From Planctomycetota bacterium (GTDB taxonomy: Bacteria > Planctomycetota > UBA8108 > JACQVS01): 64,000 bases of DNA. A program made the translations under genes and the position numbers. Each line of letters opens with the position of its first letter. The first letter of the stretch is position 1. The notes below the pieces were generated by a model. The model saw only the letters and a program-made list of their open reading frames with translations. It had not been told where the DNA came from and did not search any database. The stretch is from assembly GCA_028280485.1 (NCBI GenBank), contig JANQLS010000052.1, positions 1 to 64,000 of the forward strand, read 5' to 3'. Of the stretch, positions 16,509 to 25,473 are shown in pieces.

Positions 16509-19475
16509 ATGAAAGACAATCGGAAAACCCTCGTTCTCATCGGCCATGGTATGGTTGGCCATCGATTTTGTGAAAAACTCGATGAGTACGGTTTGTTGAA
16601 TACCTACAAGGTTGTGACTTTTTGTGAGGAGCCTCGAGCCGCTTACGATCGAGTCGGATTAACGAGTTATTTTGCGCATCGCGATGCCCAAAAATTGATG
16701 TTGGCCCGAATGGAGTGGTACCAGGAAAAAGGTATCGAGCTTCATGTGGGAGACCGAGCAACGAAAATTGATCGTGATCAAAAACGAGTTCTCTCTTCGA
16801 AGGGAGAAGAGATTCCTTACGACAAGATTGTATTAGCTACGGGTTCATATCCCTTCGTGCCGCCCATTAAAGGGATAAAAAAACGTGGGGTGTTTGTTTA
16901 CCGAACGATTGAAGATCTCGAACACATCATTAACTACGGAAAGAAGTCGAAGCGAGCCTGTGTCATCGGTGGTGGGCTTTTAGGCCTTGAAGCCGCAAAA
17001 GCAGCTCATGATCTCGATTTGGAAACCCATGTGGTCGAATTCGCTCCCAGGTTATTGCCTCGTCAAATCGATGATGCTGGTTCGAAAATTTTGGTTCAAA
17101 AAATTGAGGCCCTCGGAGTTCAAGTTCATCTTTCTACCGCTACTGAAGAAGTGTTGGGTGAAGGTCAAGTTGAGGGGATGCGGTTTTCCAGTGGTGAGGA
17201 ACTCGACCTCGACATGGTCATCGTTTCGACGGGCATACGACCGCGGGATGAACTTGCCCAAGAATGTGGGTTAAAAGTTGGAGAACGCGGGGGAGTGATC
17301 GTGGATGATCGTCTCCAAACGAGTGATCCCGCCATCTACGCGATCGGAGAAGTCGCCCTCCACCGTGAGATGGTTTACGGCTTAGTCGCTCCCGGCTACG
17401 AAATGGCAGAAATTGTAGCCAAAAATCTCGTTGGAGAAGATCAGCGCTTTAAACAGGCGGATCTCTCAACAAAATTAAAGTTGATGGGAGTCGACGTCGC
17501 GAGCTTTGGAGACATCGATCAGACCGAGGGAATACAGTCGATGTCGATCGATGATCCCTTTGAAGGGATCTACAAGAAGCTTATCTTCTCTGAAGATGGA
17601 ACTCAACTTGTTGGTGGGATGCTGGTTGGGGATGCTAGTGATTACATTCGCTTGTCTTCATTGGCTAAAAGTGATAACCCTCTTCCGATGACTCCATCAG
17701 AATTGATCGGTTTAGGGGGAGAAACAAGTGGAGGAGGCATCTTAGATCTCTCGGCTGAAGCTCAGATCTGTTCTTGTAACAATGTCACGAAAGGAGCGCT
17801 TTGTGACTATTTAAAAGAGAATGATTGTAACTCGGTTTCAGAACTTAAGTGCGGAACGAATGCGGGAACGGGTTGTGGGGGCTGCATGCCGGCGGTGACC
17901 GATCTTTTCAAAGCACACTTAGAAGAGTCCGGGAAAGAAGTGGTGACTCATCTCTGTGAGCATTTCCACTACTCTCGCCAAGAGCTTTTCGCCCTCATTA
18001 AGGTGAATGAACTCAAAACTTTTGAATCTGTAATGAAAGAATGTGGTCAAGGTTACGGCTGTGAGATTTGTAAGCCCACGATTGCTTCGATTCTCGCATC
18101 GTTATGGAATGAAAACATTCTCGACCATGCGACTTTACAAGATACCAATGATCGCTTTTTAGCAAATATTCAGCGCGGAGGGCTTTACTCTGTCGTGCCC
18201 CGAGTACCGGCAGGAGAGATCACTCCTAAACAATTGATTGTTTTAGGTGAGGTTGCCGAAAAATATGATCTCTATACCAAAATTACGGGGGGGCAACGCG
18301 TTGATTTATTCGGCGCTCAAGTGCATCAACTTCCCGATATATGGGAAGAGTTGATCGATGCAGGCTTTGAAAGTGGGCACGCTTACGGTAAAGCAGTGAG
18401 GACGGTGAAGAGTTGTGTGGGAACGACCTGGTGTCGTTTCGGAGTTCAAGACTCAGTGGGCTTTGCGATTCGAATCGAAAAGAGATACCGAGGGATTCGG
18501 GCGCCTCATAAATTGAAGTCAGCTGTGTCGGGTTGTATTCGAGAATGTGCCGAAGCACAGTGTAAAGATTTTGGCTTAGTTGCCACTGAGAACGGCTATA
18601 ACCTTTATGTCTGCGGGAATGGAGGTGCTAAGCCTCGTCATGCTGATTTGTTTGCTACCGACTTGAGTGAAGATTTAGCGATTCAGTATATCGATCGTTT
18701 TTTGATGTACTACATTATTACCGCCGATAAGCTCACTCGAACTTCAGTTTGGTTAGAGAACCTTGAAGGGGGCCTACAACACTTAAAGGAAGTGGTTATC
18801 GAAGATAAGCTTGGAATTGGGGAAGAGCTTGAGATTCGAATGCAGTCCTTAGTCGATACCTACAAGTGTGAATGGACGGAAGTCGTCAACGATCCCCAGC
18901 GACGTAAGCAATTCAACCAGTTTGTTAATTCTGAAGAGAACGAATACGGAATCGAATTGATCGATCAACGGGGTCAAAAACGCCCTGCAGATTGGCCGAA
19001 GAGTTTTGTTCCGATCGAGACAGTGGGATCGTTTAGCCCAGAGCAAGTTTTTGAAGATTGGGTCCAGGTGGGGCGAGTCAGCGATTTTCCAGTCGATGGA
19101 GGGGCGACGATTAAACACGGTGAAGTTCAAATCGCCGTTTTCAATTTCGCGAGTCGAGGGGAATGGTTCGCTTCACAAAACATGTGTCCCCATAAAAGAG
19201 CTTTTGTTTTATCAAGCGGCATCATAGGAACTGAAGGAGAGATTCCCAAGGTTGCGTGTCCCTTGCATAAACGAACTTTTAATCTGACCTCAGGGGAATG
19301 TACCAGCGATCAAGAGATGTCAAAAATTAAAACTTTCCCAGTGGAAATTCGTGAAAACGAGGTCTGGGTGCTGTTACCACCGGTGGGAGTTCTCGAACCC
19401 GAATTGAAAACGAAAGATCACTGTATTAAATCGTCTTGTGCTCCGAAAGATTCTCCGCCCTTACTTCCGGTTTAA
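16509..19475 (+). CDS. nirB: Nitrite reductase [NAD(P)H], NirB-NirD fusion
   Basis: Assimilatory siroheme nitrite reductase taking nitrite to ammonium with NAD(P)H. The 988 residues join a NirB large subunit to a NirD Rieske-type small subunit. Domain order: FAD/NAD(P) Rossmann pair (LVLIGHGMVGHRFCEKL; CVIGGGLLGLEAAKAA), two BFD-like [2Fe-2S] regions from about residue 420 (CSCNNVTKGALC ... CGGCMP), and nitrite/sulfite reductase ferredoxin half-domain. Siroheme-4Fe4S ligands follow near 634-680 (SCVGTTWC ... CIRECAEAQC), then a C-terminal NirD domain near 890 with CPHK and CPLHKRTF. The NirD ligands needed for a Rieske [2Fe-2S] centre appear intact. It starts 21 bases after nasA and its 3' end overlaps prsW (opposite strand) by 4 bases. 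It completes nitrate to ammonium in one operon. Confidence 0.92.
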   Translation: MKDNRKTLVLIGHGMVGHRFCEKLDEYGLLNTYKVVTFCEEPRAAYDRVGLTSYFAHRDAQKLMLARMEWYQEKGIELHVGDRATKIDRDQKRVLSSKGEEIPYDKIVLATGSYPFVPPIKGIKKRGVFVYRTIEDLEHIINYGKKSKRACVIGGGLLGLEAAKAAHDLDLETHVVEFAPRLLPRQIDDAGSKILVQKIEALGVQVHLSTATEEVLGEGQVEGMRFSSGEELDLDMVIVSTGIRPRDELAQECGLKVGERGGVIVDDRLQTSDPAIYAIGEVALHREMVYGLVAPGYEMAEIVAKNLVGEDQRFKQADLSTKLKLMGVDVASFGDIDQTEGIQSMSIDDPFEGIYKKLIFSEDGTQLVGGMLVGDASDYIRLSSLAKSDNPLPMTPSELIGLGGETSGGGILDLSAEAQICSCNNVTKGALCDYLKENDCNSVSELKCGTNAGTGCGGCMPAVTDLFKAHLEESGKEVVTHLCEHFHYSRQELFALIKVNELKTFESVMKECGQGYGCEICKPTIASILASLWNENILDHATLQDTNDRFLANIQRGGLYSVVPRVPAGEITPKQLIVLGEVAEKYDLYTKITGGQRVDLFGAQVHQLPDIWEELIDAGFESGHAYGKAVRTVKSCVGTTWCRFGVQDSVGFAIRIEKRYRGIRAPHKLKSAVSGCIRECAEAQCKDFGLVATENGYNLYVCGNGGAKPRHADLFATDLSEDLAIQYIDRFLMYYIITADKLTRTSVWLENLEGGLQHLKEVVIEDKLGIGEELEIRMQSLVDTYKCEWTEVVNDPQRRKQFNQFVNSEENEYGIELIDQRGQKRPADWPKSFVPIETVGSFSPEQVFEDWVQVGRVSDFPVDGGATIKHGEVQIAVFNFASRGEWFASQNMCPHKRAFVLSSGIIGTEGEIPKVACPLHKRTFNLTSGECTSDQEMSKIKTFPVEIRENEVWVLLPPVGVLEPELKTKDHCIKSSCAPKDSPPLLPV

Positions 19476-20227
19476 GGAGGTGAATTCTTGAAAAGCTTGA
19501 GAGGCCAAGAGAGGAAAAATCCGACCGAATGAGGGGCGAAGTGTTGGCGTGACCATTCACTAGCGATCACTGTTAAGCAGCCGTAGGTGAAGGTTCCGAA
19601 AACTAGAGTAGCAATCGAAGCTAACATGAGACTCGTACTTCGGTGATCGGAGAAGCTGATCGTCAGGGAGATCCAATCCCAGACAAAATGAATCAAAATA
19701 GCTAAACTGAAAGTGCCCAAGAGCATCCAGCCCCATAATTTCATTTTAAGATGTCTTGGGCCCAAGCCAAAAGTGGCGATACCGCCGAGGATCGTATGAA
19801 AGTAAAGACGAGTCACTTCCTGCCCGAAGATTTCATAGTTTTGAGTTAAGGTCGATCGATCCCAATGAGAGAAAGATTCAGAAGCGGCCATTCCCAATCC
19901 CGCCATCGAGCCGTAGATCAATCCATCCATCGGGTCGTTAAAGTAACGCCTAATGAACAGAGCGATGATTAAAACAATAAAGAGTCGACCAAGCTCTTCG
20001 TGGGTTGAAGCCACCGAAGCTAATTCCAGTGCTGAGGGTCCTACCCCAAAACAGTAATCGATTGTTATATCTTCGATATACCCTAGAACCCACATCACTC
20101 CCGCGCCAAAGAGTCCGGTCAGTAGCAACATGAACCAAGGCTCTTTATCATAGAGGTCGTAGCGCCTAACCAAAAAGATAGCAGCTACGATACAAATGAT
20201 GACAAATACGAAAAGTGGGATCATCAA
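19472..20227 (-). CDS. PrsW-family intramembrane metalloprotease
   Basis: Polytopic membrane protein of the PrsW/CAAX-like glutamic protease family, whose best-known member cleaves an anti-sigma factor. The 251 residues carry about seven to eight hydrophobic helices. The family motifs are visible: Glu77-Glu78 (STHEELGR), Glu117 (AASESFSHW) after NDPMDGLIYGSMAGLGM, and His180/Asp184 (IHFVWDW). The substrate is unknown and no anti-sigma factor is encoded nearby. It overlaps the 3' end of the nitrite reductase gene on the other strand by 4 bases. It lies 15 bases downstream of the GNAT gene on its own strand, so it is probably last in a three-gene unit with Ldh2 and GNAT. Either of the first two Met codons could be the start. 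Confidence 0.8.
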   Translation of the reverse strand: MMIPLFVFVIICIVAAIFLVRRYDLYDKEPWFMLLLTGLFGAGVMWVLGYIEDITIDYCFGVGPSALELASVASTHEELGRLFIVLIIALFIRRYFNDPMDGLIYGSMAGLGMAASESFSHWDRSTLTQNYEIFGQEVTRLYFHTILGGIATFGLGPRHLKMKLWGWMLLGTFSLAILIHFVWDWISLTISFSDHRSTSLMLASIATLVFGTFTYGCLTVIASEWSRQHFAPHSVGFFLSWPLKLFKNSPP

Positions 20228-20242
20228 CCGGATTTAGTCTAT

Positions 20243-20746
20243 TCAGTTTGACCAACGGTAAAGTTCAAGAGGTGTGGAATCATTTTCAGATTCCAGAATC
20301 CGCTGGTACTTAAAATTTAGCTTTTCAAGAAGGCGCTTCGATTTCAGGTTATCGGATTGAGTGACGGCATCGAGCGTCTGAAACCCATAGGTTTGGATCC
20401 CATAATCCAGTACGGCTTGAGATGCTTCAAGGGCGTAACCCTGCCCACAATATTCAGGTAAAAACGCAAAACCGAAATCTTCGTATTCCAAAGTGGGCTT
20501 TTTAAGAAACCCACAAATACCTATCGGATGATTTTCTTTGGTTGTTATTAGATAATAGCCAAATCCATGGTCTTCATAGCATTTTAGGAAGCTTCGCTTT
20601 AAATAGTTCTCAGTATCTTCGAGGGTCTTCGTACCTCGATTTCCAATATATTTCAACCAGCCGGGGGAGTTGGTGAGGGCTTGGAAGAAGGGGGCGTCAT
20701 TGAGGGTGATGGTTTTTATGAAGGATCTGGGGGTGGTGAGGTTCAT
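20243..20746 (-). CDS. GNAT N-acetyltransferase (RimJ/RimL type)
   Basis: Acetyl-CoA-dependent acetyltransferase, 167 residues, of the Acetyltransf_3 / RimJ-RimL subgroup. The visible core is FGYYLITTKENHPIGICGFLKK, then YEDFGFAFLPEYCGQGYALEAS with the acetyl-CoA pyrophosphate loop (Q/GxxGxA-like CGQGYA), and the C-terminal AVTQSDNLKSKRLLEKLNF. The substrate is not predictable from sequence. The start ATG shares one base with the stop of the upstream dehydrogenase (TAATG), which indicates translational coupling. Confidence 0.85.
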   Translation of the reverse strand: MNLTTPRSFIKTITLNDAPFFQALTNSPGWLKYIGNRGTKTLEDTENYLKRSFLKCYEDHGFGYYLITTKENHPIGICGFLKKPTLEYEDFGFAFLPEYCGQGYALEASQAVLDYGIQTYGFQTLDAVTQSDNLKSKRLLEKLNFKYQRILESENDSTPLELYRWSN

Positions 20747-21777
20747 TAAATACCTTCAACACCCAGCTCTTCAGCCAATAAATTCAACTGCACCAAGGTC
20801 CCGCCATCCAAATCAATCCCAGTCTTAACCCTCGCTTTCTCAGCATTGAGTTCGGGCTCACCCGGTAGAAGGATGTCATCCACTCCATCTTGGGTGGGGC
20901 TCTCTTTGATATAAGTTTTATAAGCTTCGACTCGGTTTAAAAATTCATCCTGATCTTCAAAGGCCGTAGGATCGGTCAACTGGATGAAAACTCCATTCCC
21001 GAATTTTTTGGTCATAAATCCACAACCGGCTCCGGATAGAACTCCGCCAAGTAAATCGACGATCAAAGATAAGCCATAGCCTTTATGCCCTTGCGCTCCT
21101 CCGAAGGGAAGAATTGTTCCTCCTTCGTATAAGTCTGCAGGGTTTGTCGTTGCTTGACCTGTTTTATCTAAGATCCAGCCTTCCGGAATATCTTTGTTAG
21201 CATTGAGCGAAACTCTCACTTTACCTTCAGCCACCACGCTGGTGGTGATGTCGACGAGAATAGGATCTTCACGAGTTGGGATTCCAACTGAAATAGGATT
21301 GGTTGCCATCTTGGCATCCGTTCCTCCCCACGGAGCCACGCGAGCAACTCCGTGACCGTTACAATGTACTTGGCAGATTAAGCCTTCCTTTGCCGCGTTA
21401 ATTGGATAAACACCGACTCTACCGATGTGGTAACAGTTTCTAATAGCGATAGCAGAAAGCCCGTTGTTCTTTGCTTTTTTAATTCCTAAGTCTAATGCCT
21501 TTTGGGCGACGACCTGTCCCCATGCTTTATTCCCATCGAGTAAGGCCGTGGTCGGGGTTTCTTTAATGATTTTTGGTTCAGCCTTAGGATCGATCTTTTC
21601 TTCATTCACATGGTTTCGATATTGAGGTAATCGAATCACACCGTGGGAATCATGACCCGCTAAATTAGACGTAGCTAAGTGTTCAGCGACGATTTTTGAT
21701 TGTTCTTCTGAGCTACCTAAAGCATTGATGATCGAGTGAGCAAAATCTTGGAGTTCTATAGCAGTATAATGAGGCAT
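20746..21777 (-). CDS. Malate/L-lactate dehydrogenase-type oxidoreductase (Ldh2 family)
   Basis: NAD(P)-dependent 2-oxoacid reductase or 2-hydroxyacid dehydrogenase of the Ldh2/MdhII family (including YlbC, ComC and ureidoglycolate dehydrogenases). At 343 residues it is family-sized. Recognisable blocks are NLAGHDSHGVIRLPQYRNHV (with the catalytic His-rich HDSHG), LLDGNKAWGQVVAQKALDLG, IRNCYHIGRVGVYP, GTDAKMATNPISVGIPT, DITTSVVAEGKV and LPFGGAQGHKGYGLSL. The physiological substrate is uncertain. It is the first gene of the minus-strand unit Ldh2-GNAT-PrsW and diverges from the Tat-exported oxidoreductase across a 268-base gap. Confidence 0.88.
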   Translation of the reverse strand: MPHYTAIELQDFAHSIINALGSSEEQSKIVAEHLATSNLAGHDSHGVIRLPQYRNHVNEEKIDPKAEPKIIKETPTTALLDGNKAWGQVVAQKALDLGIKKAKNNGLSAIAIRNCYHIGRVGVYPINAAKEGLICQVHCNGHGVARVAPWGGTDAKMATNPISVGIPTREDPILVDITTSVVAEGKVRVSLNANKDIPEGWILDKTGQATTNPADLYEGGTILPFGGAQGHKGYGLSLIVDLLGGVLSGAGCGFMTKKFGNGVFIQLTDPTAFEDQDEFLNRVEAYKTYIKESPTQDGVDDILLPGEPELNAEKARVKTGIDLDGGTLVQLNLLAEELGVEGI

Positions 21778-22045
21778 TTAATCGACTTGATTTTTTAAGG
21801 ATTGTTTTTAAATGAAAAGAAAAGTCTTCATGTAAATAGTTATGCGCCTACTGATACCTTAACTAATGCGCTTTCTTACACAAATAACCTTGAATTCTTT
21901 CGATGATGAAGAAAAGATTGTAGTCATTAATTAAGGTTAAAACAGCTTTAAAACCTTAATTCCAGTTAGTTCTATTGGCAAGAGTGATTTCAAGTGGACA
22001 ATCGTGGTGATGGAACTCTTTGTTTCCATTTAGAAGGAGAAAGCG

Positions 22046-23407
22046 ATGAAAGCAATTAAGCGTTCAAAAAAATCGTTTCAAAGTCGACGACAGTTTATTA
22101 CTAAAGCGGCAGCTTCGGCAGCAGTGGTCACCTTAGGTGCTCCTTCTATTTTACAGGCATTAAATAACAACGAAAAATTAGATATCGCCATCATTGGAGT
22201 TGGGGGAAGAGGCGGTGCCAATACCAATGGGGTTAAGAGTGAAAACATCGTTGCCTTGTGTGACGTTAACGAAAATCATTTAGCCCGAGTTGGGAAACAA
22301 TATTCGAAAGCAAAAAAGTTTGTCGATTTTAGAAAGCTCTACGAAAAAACGAATCATATCGATGCGGTAGTTGTAAGTACCTGTGAACATACTCACGCTC
22401 TCGCCACGCTACCTGCTCTTCAAATGAAGAAGCACGTTTACTGCGAGAAGCCTTTGACTCATAACGTTTATGAAGCTCGGGTCATCCGAGAAGCGGCCAT
22501 GAAGGCCGGCGTCGCTACTCAAATGGGAACACAAATCCATGCCGGAGATAACTACCGCCGTGTTGTGGAATTGATCCAAGGTGGTTCCATCGGTCAAGTC
22601 AGTGAAGTTCATACCTGGGTAGGAAGAGCGTGGGGATGGCAAAGTGCGGCTCAGGCTAAAAAGGCTCACGACATCGTTTCTGTCAGGGAGAAGCCATCTA
22701 AAAAAGATCCCATTCCCAAAGGACTCAATTGGGACTTATGGCTGGGGCCCGCGCCCGAGCGCGCCTTTAATAATGTCTACTTCCCGGGTCCCAAGTGGTA
22801 CCGATGGTGGGATTTTGGCAATGGCACGATGAGCGACCTCGGAAGTCACTGGGTGGATCTTCCATTTTGGGCCTTGAATTTAAATCATCCCAAGACGATC
22901 GAAGCCAGTGGACCTCCAGCGCATCCCGAAATTGCTCCCGCTTCGATGAAAGTCACCTACGAGTACGGAGCTCGCGGAACTCGTTCTGCCTTGAAGTTGC
23001 ATTGGTATCAAGGAACCGAAAAGCCTGAAATCCTCAAACGAGAAAACCTTCCTCGATGGGGAAGTGGAGTCTTATTCGTCGGAAGTAAGGGCATGGTGCT
23101 CTCGGACTACTTTAAGCACACGCTCCTGCCAGAAAAGAAGTTTAAGGACTTTCATCGTCCGGATCAGGCGATTCCGAAATCTATTGGGCACTACAAAGAG
23201 TGGATCCACGCTTGCAAAACTGGCGCCCCAACGACGTGTAATTTTGACTATGCCGGATGGCTAACCGAGGCGAATCACCTAGGGAATGTCGCCTATCGAA
23301 TTGGCAAAAAGATCGAATGGGATCACGTCAATTTAAAAGCTAAAAACGCCCCCGAGGCGGAGCCCTTGATTCAACGGCCCTACCGAAAAGGCTGGAAACT
23401 CGTCTGA
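22046..23407 (+). CDS. Tat-exported Gfo/Idh/MocA family oxidoreductase
   Basis: NAD(P)-dependent sugar or cyclitol oxidoreductase, 453 residues. The N-terminus has a twin-arginine signal: basic residues, then [19 protein letters not shown] (Arg14-Arg15) and an Ala cleavage region near ILQA. The Rossmann motif [17 protein letters not shown] and the catalytic-region [12 protein letters not shown] follow. The long C-terminal domain ([32 protein letters not shown]) is typical of the secreted subgroup abundant in Planctomycetes and Verrucomicrobia. The substrate is unknown. A GAAGGAGAAAGCG site precedes ATG 22046. It is probably monocistronic: 439 bases of repeat-containing DNA separate it from the polysaccharide operon. 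Confidence 0.92.
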   Translation: MKAIKRSKKSFQSRRQFITKAAASAAVVTLGAPSILQALNNNEKLDIAIIGVGGRGGANTNGVKSENIVALCDVNENHLARVGKQYSKAKKFVDFRKLYEKTNHIDAVVVSTCEHTHALATLPALQMKKHVYCEKPLTHNVYEARVIREAAMKAGVATQMGTQIHAGDNYRRVVELIQGGSIGQVSEVHTWVGRAWGWQSAAQAKKAHDIVSVREKPSKKDPIPKGLNWDLWLGPAPERAFNNVYFPGPKWYRWWDFGNGTMSDLGSHWVDLPFWALNLNHPKTIEASGPPAHPEIAPASMKVTYEYGARGTRSALKLHWYQGTEKPEILKRENLPRWGSGVLFVGSKGMVLSDYFKHTLLPEKKFKDFHRPDQAIPKSIGHYKEWIHACKTGAPTTCNFDYAGWLTEANHLGNVAYRIGKKIEWDHVNLKAKNAPEAEPLIQRPYRKGWKLV

Positions 23408-23442
23408 TAGCCGAATTGATGCCCATCGCCCGTAGCCAAAGT

Positions 23443-23527
23443 CGCCAGACTTTGGACCCTATCCATCTTTAGACCCTAGCAAGCTTTGGTCTCTAGCCAT
23501 CTTTGGGCCCTCATCGCTTTTGAATCC
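23443..23527 (+). repeat. Degenerate 17-bp tandem repeat, five units
   Basis: Five consecutive 17-bp units run from 23443 to 23527. They start CGCCAGACTTTGGACCC, TATCCATCTTTAGACCC, TAGCAAGCTTTGGTCTC, TAGCCATCTTTGGGCCC and TCATCGCTTTTGAATCC; consensus approximately TAGCCATCTTTGGACCC. A perfect 10-bp palindrome GGTGATCACC lies downstream at 23710-23719. The rest of the 23408-23846 gap shows no gene but should hold the promoter of the polysaccharide operon. Confidence 0.7.
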
Positions 23528-23846
23528 TCAACCATAGAATCACGATAAAATCCTTCCTCGCGATGATTCCTTGGATTTCTGAGCGAAATTGTTATGATTT
23601 AGGCTTCAAACTCCTCCACATTCTTTGCTGAGGCTTATCACCCAGAGTTGATGTTCCAAGATTCTCTGGCGATCTTGAAGTGGATCCCGGAGACGGGTTG
23701 ACGGAATAGGGTGATCACCTTACTCAGCACTAATCAAATTATAGATTCAGAAGTGAAGATGGGATGGCATCAGCCTCTGGACTCATGAATTTTTTGGGAG
23801 GAGTCCATGTAGTCTTGTGAAGAGGAACTGAAGAGGAAGTATAGCG

Positions 23847-25466
23847 ATGTCGAGCGATCCTAGTGCTCAACCTGTGCCCCAAGTTGCCGTAATCGGCTGT
23901 GGGTATTGGGGAAAAAATCTCATCCGTAATTTTTACCAACTGGGTAGCTTGGTAGGAATCTTCGACGAATTCACTCAAGTGGCCGAGGGATATAAAGAAC
24001 AGTATCCCGATATCGAAGTTTACTCATCCTTTCAATCCATCCTCGATGACTCCCGCCTTCAAGCCGTGGTCATCGCAGCGCCTGCGTTAGCTCACTATGA
24101 GCTCGTTCGACAAGCGCTCCACGCGGGTAAAGATGTCTTCGTCGAAAAACCTTTAGCGCTTTCAAGTGAAGAAGGGGCTCAGTTAGTTCAACTCGCTGAG
24201 GAAAAGAATCGCATCCTCATGGTGGGCCATCTCCTTTGGTACCATTCGGCAGTCCTCAAGTTAAAGGAGCTGATTCAATCGGGCGAGTTGGGAAAGATCC
24301 GCTATATCTATTCCAATCGACTCAATTTTGGAAAGATTCGAAGAGAAGAAAACATCCTCTGGTCTTTTGCGCCTCATGATATTTCGGTCATCTTAGGCTT
24401 GCTCGGCGAAGTGCCTGAAACTATCGAAGCCAACGGGGGAAACTACCTGCAGCCTCAAGTTGCGGATGTCACCGTCAGCTTGCTTTCATTTCCCTCTGGA
24501 GTCAAAGCTCACATCTTTGTTTCGTGGCTGCATCCCTTTAAAGAACAGAAGTTGGTTGTCGTCGGGGAGAAGAAGATGGCCGTCTTCGATGATGTAGAGC
24601 CCGAAAATAAGTTGATGCTCTACTCTCACTCAGTCGACTGGCAAAACCACGTGCCGATTGCCAATAAAGCCGATGGGGAAGTGGTTTCATTCGAAACCAG
24701 CGAACCTCTCAAAAATGAATGTCAGCACTTTTTAGATTGTGTGGTTGATCGGGCGACTCCTCGTACCGATGGAAAGGAAGGTTTACGAGTTCTTCAAGTC
24801 TTACAAACTTGTCAAGAAGCACTCTCCACTTCTGAGGCCGTGACTTTAGATCAAGGCGCCCCTCAAAAATCTCGAGATTACTTCGCGCATGAGTCTGCTT
24901 TTATCGATGATGAAGTGGAAATTGGTGCTGGGACCAAGATTTGGCATGTCTCGCACGTTTTGACGGGTTCAAAAGTCGGGGCAAACTGCAACATCGGTCA
25001 AAACGTGGTGATCGGCCCGAGAGCTGTCGTTGGGAATGGCTGTAAGATTCAAAACAATGTATCAGTTTACGAACGAGTCATTTTAGAAGATGGGGTGTTC
25101 TGCGGGCCTTCGATGGTTTTTACCAATGTCATCAATCCTCGAAGTGAGATCGTTCGTAAGCACGAGTACTTGGAGACTCGGGTTAAAAAAGGAGCAACCT
25201 TAGGAGCCAACTGTACGATCGTTTGTGGAGTGAGCATCGGTAAGTACGCCTTTATTGGTGCCGGGGCTGTCGTGACGAAGGATGTGCCCGACTACGCCCT
25301 CGTCGTGGGGAATCCGGCGGTGATTAAAGGATATATGTGTGAGTGCGGTCTGAAGCTCACTTGGCAGGAAGAAGATTCTCAAGAGATTGGGACGTGTGCC
25401 TGTGGGAAGCGCTACTTGCGTGAGAACGACGAAGTGCGATTGGCTGAAGAAATGTCACTGAGTTAA
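23847..25466 (+). CDS. Gfo/Idh oxidoreductase fused to WbpD-like N-acetyltransferase
   Basis: Bifunctional protein of 539 residues for a 2,3-diamino-sugar. Residues 1-340 are a Gfo/Idh dehydrogenase (VAVIGCGYWGKNLIRNF; GKDVFVEKPLAL; HLLWYHSAVLKLKELI), the fold of UDP-GlcNAc-uronate 3-dehydrogenase (WlbA/WbpB). From about residue 346 a left-handed beta-helix acetyltransferase of the WbpD/WlbB type follows, with hexapeptide repeats (IGAGTKIWHVSHV, VGANCNIGQNVVIG) and FTNVINPRSEI. A C-terminal ribbon has two Cys pairs (CECG ... CACG), probably zinc-binding. The joined steps flank an aminotransferase step, supplied by the gene at 37620. It is first in a long operon, 7 bases before the epimerase. 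Its Shine-Dalgarno (GAGGAAG) lies 8 bases upstream. Confidence 0.85.
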   Translation: MSSDPSAQPVPQVAVIGCGYWGKNLIRNFYQLGSLVGIFDEFTQVAEGYKEQYPDIEVYSSFQSILDDSRLQAVVIAAPALAHYELVRQALHAGKDVFVEKPLALSSEEGAQLVQLAEEKNRILMVGHLLWYHSAVLKLKELIQSGELGKIRYIYSNRLNFGKIRREENILWSFAPHDISVILGLLGEVPETIEANGGNYLQPQVADVTVSLLSFPSGVKAHIFVSWLHPFKEQKLVVVGEKKMAVFDDVEPENKLMLYSHSVDWQNHVPIANKADGEVVSFETSEPLKNECQHFLDCVVDRATPRTDGKEGLRVLQVLQTCQEALSTSEAVTLDQGAPQKSRDYFAHESAFIDDEVEIGAGTKIWHVSHVLTGSKVGANCNIGQNVVIGPRAVVGNGCKIQNNVSVYERVILEDGVFCGPSMVFTNVINPRSEIVRKHEYLETRVKKGATLGANCTIVCGVSIGKYAFIGAGAVVTKDVPDYALVVGNPAVIKGYMCECGLKLTWQEEDSQEIGTCACGKRYLRENDEVRLAEEMSLS

Positions 25467-25473
25467 CAGAAGA

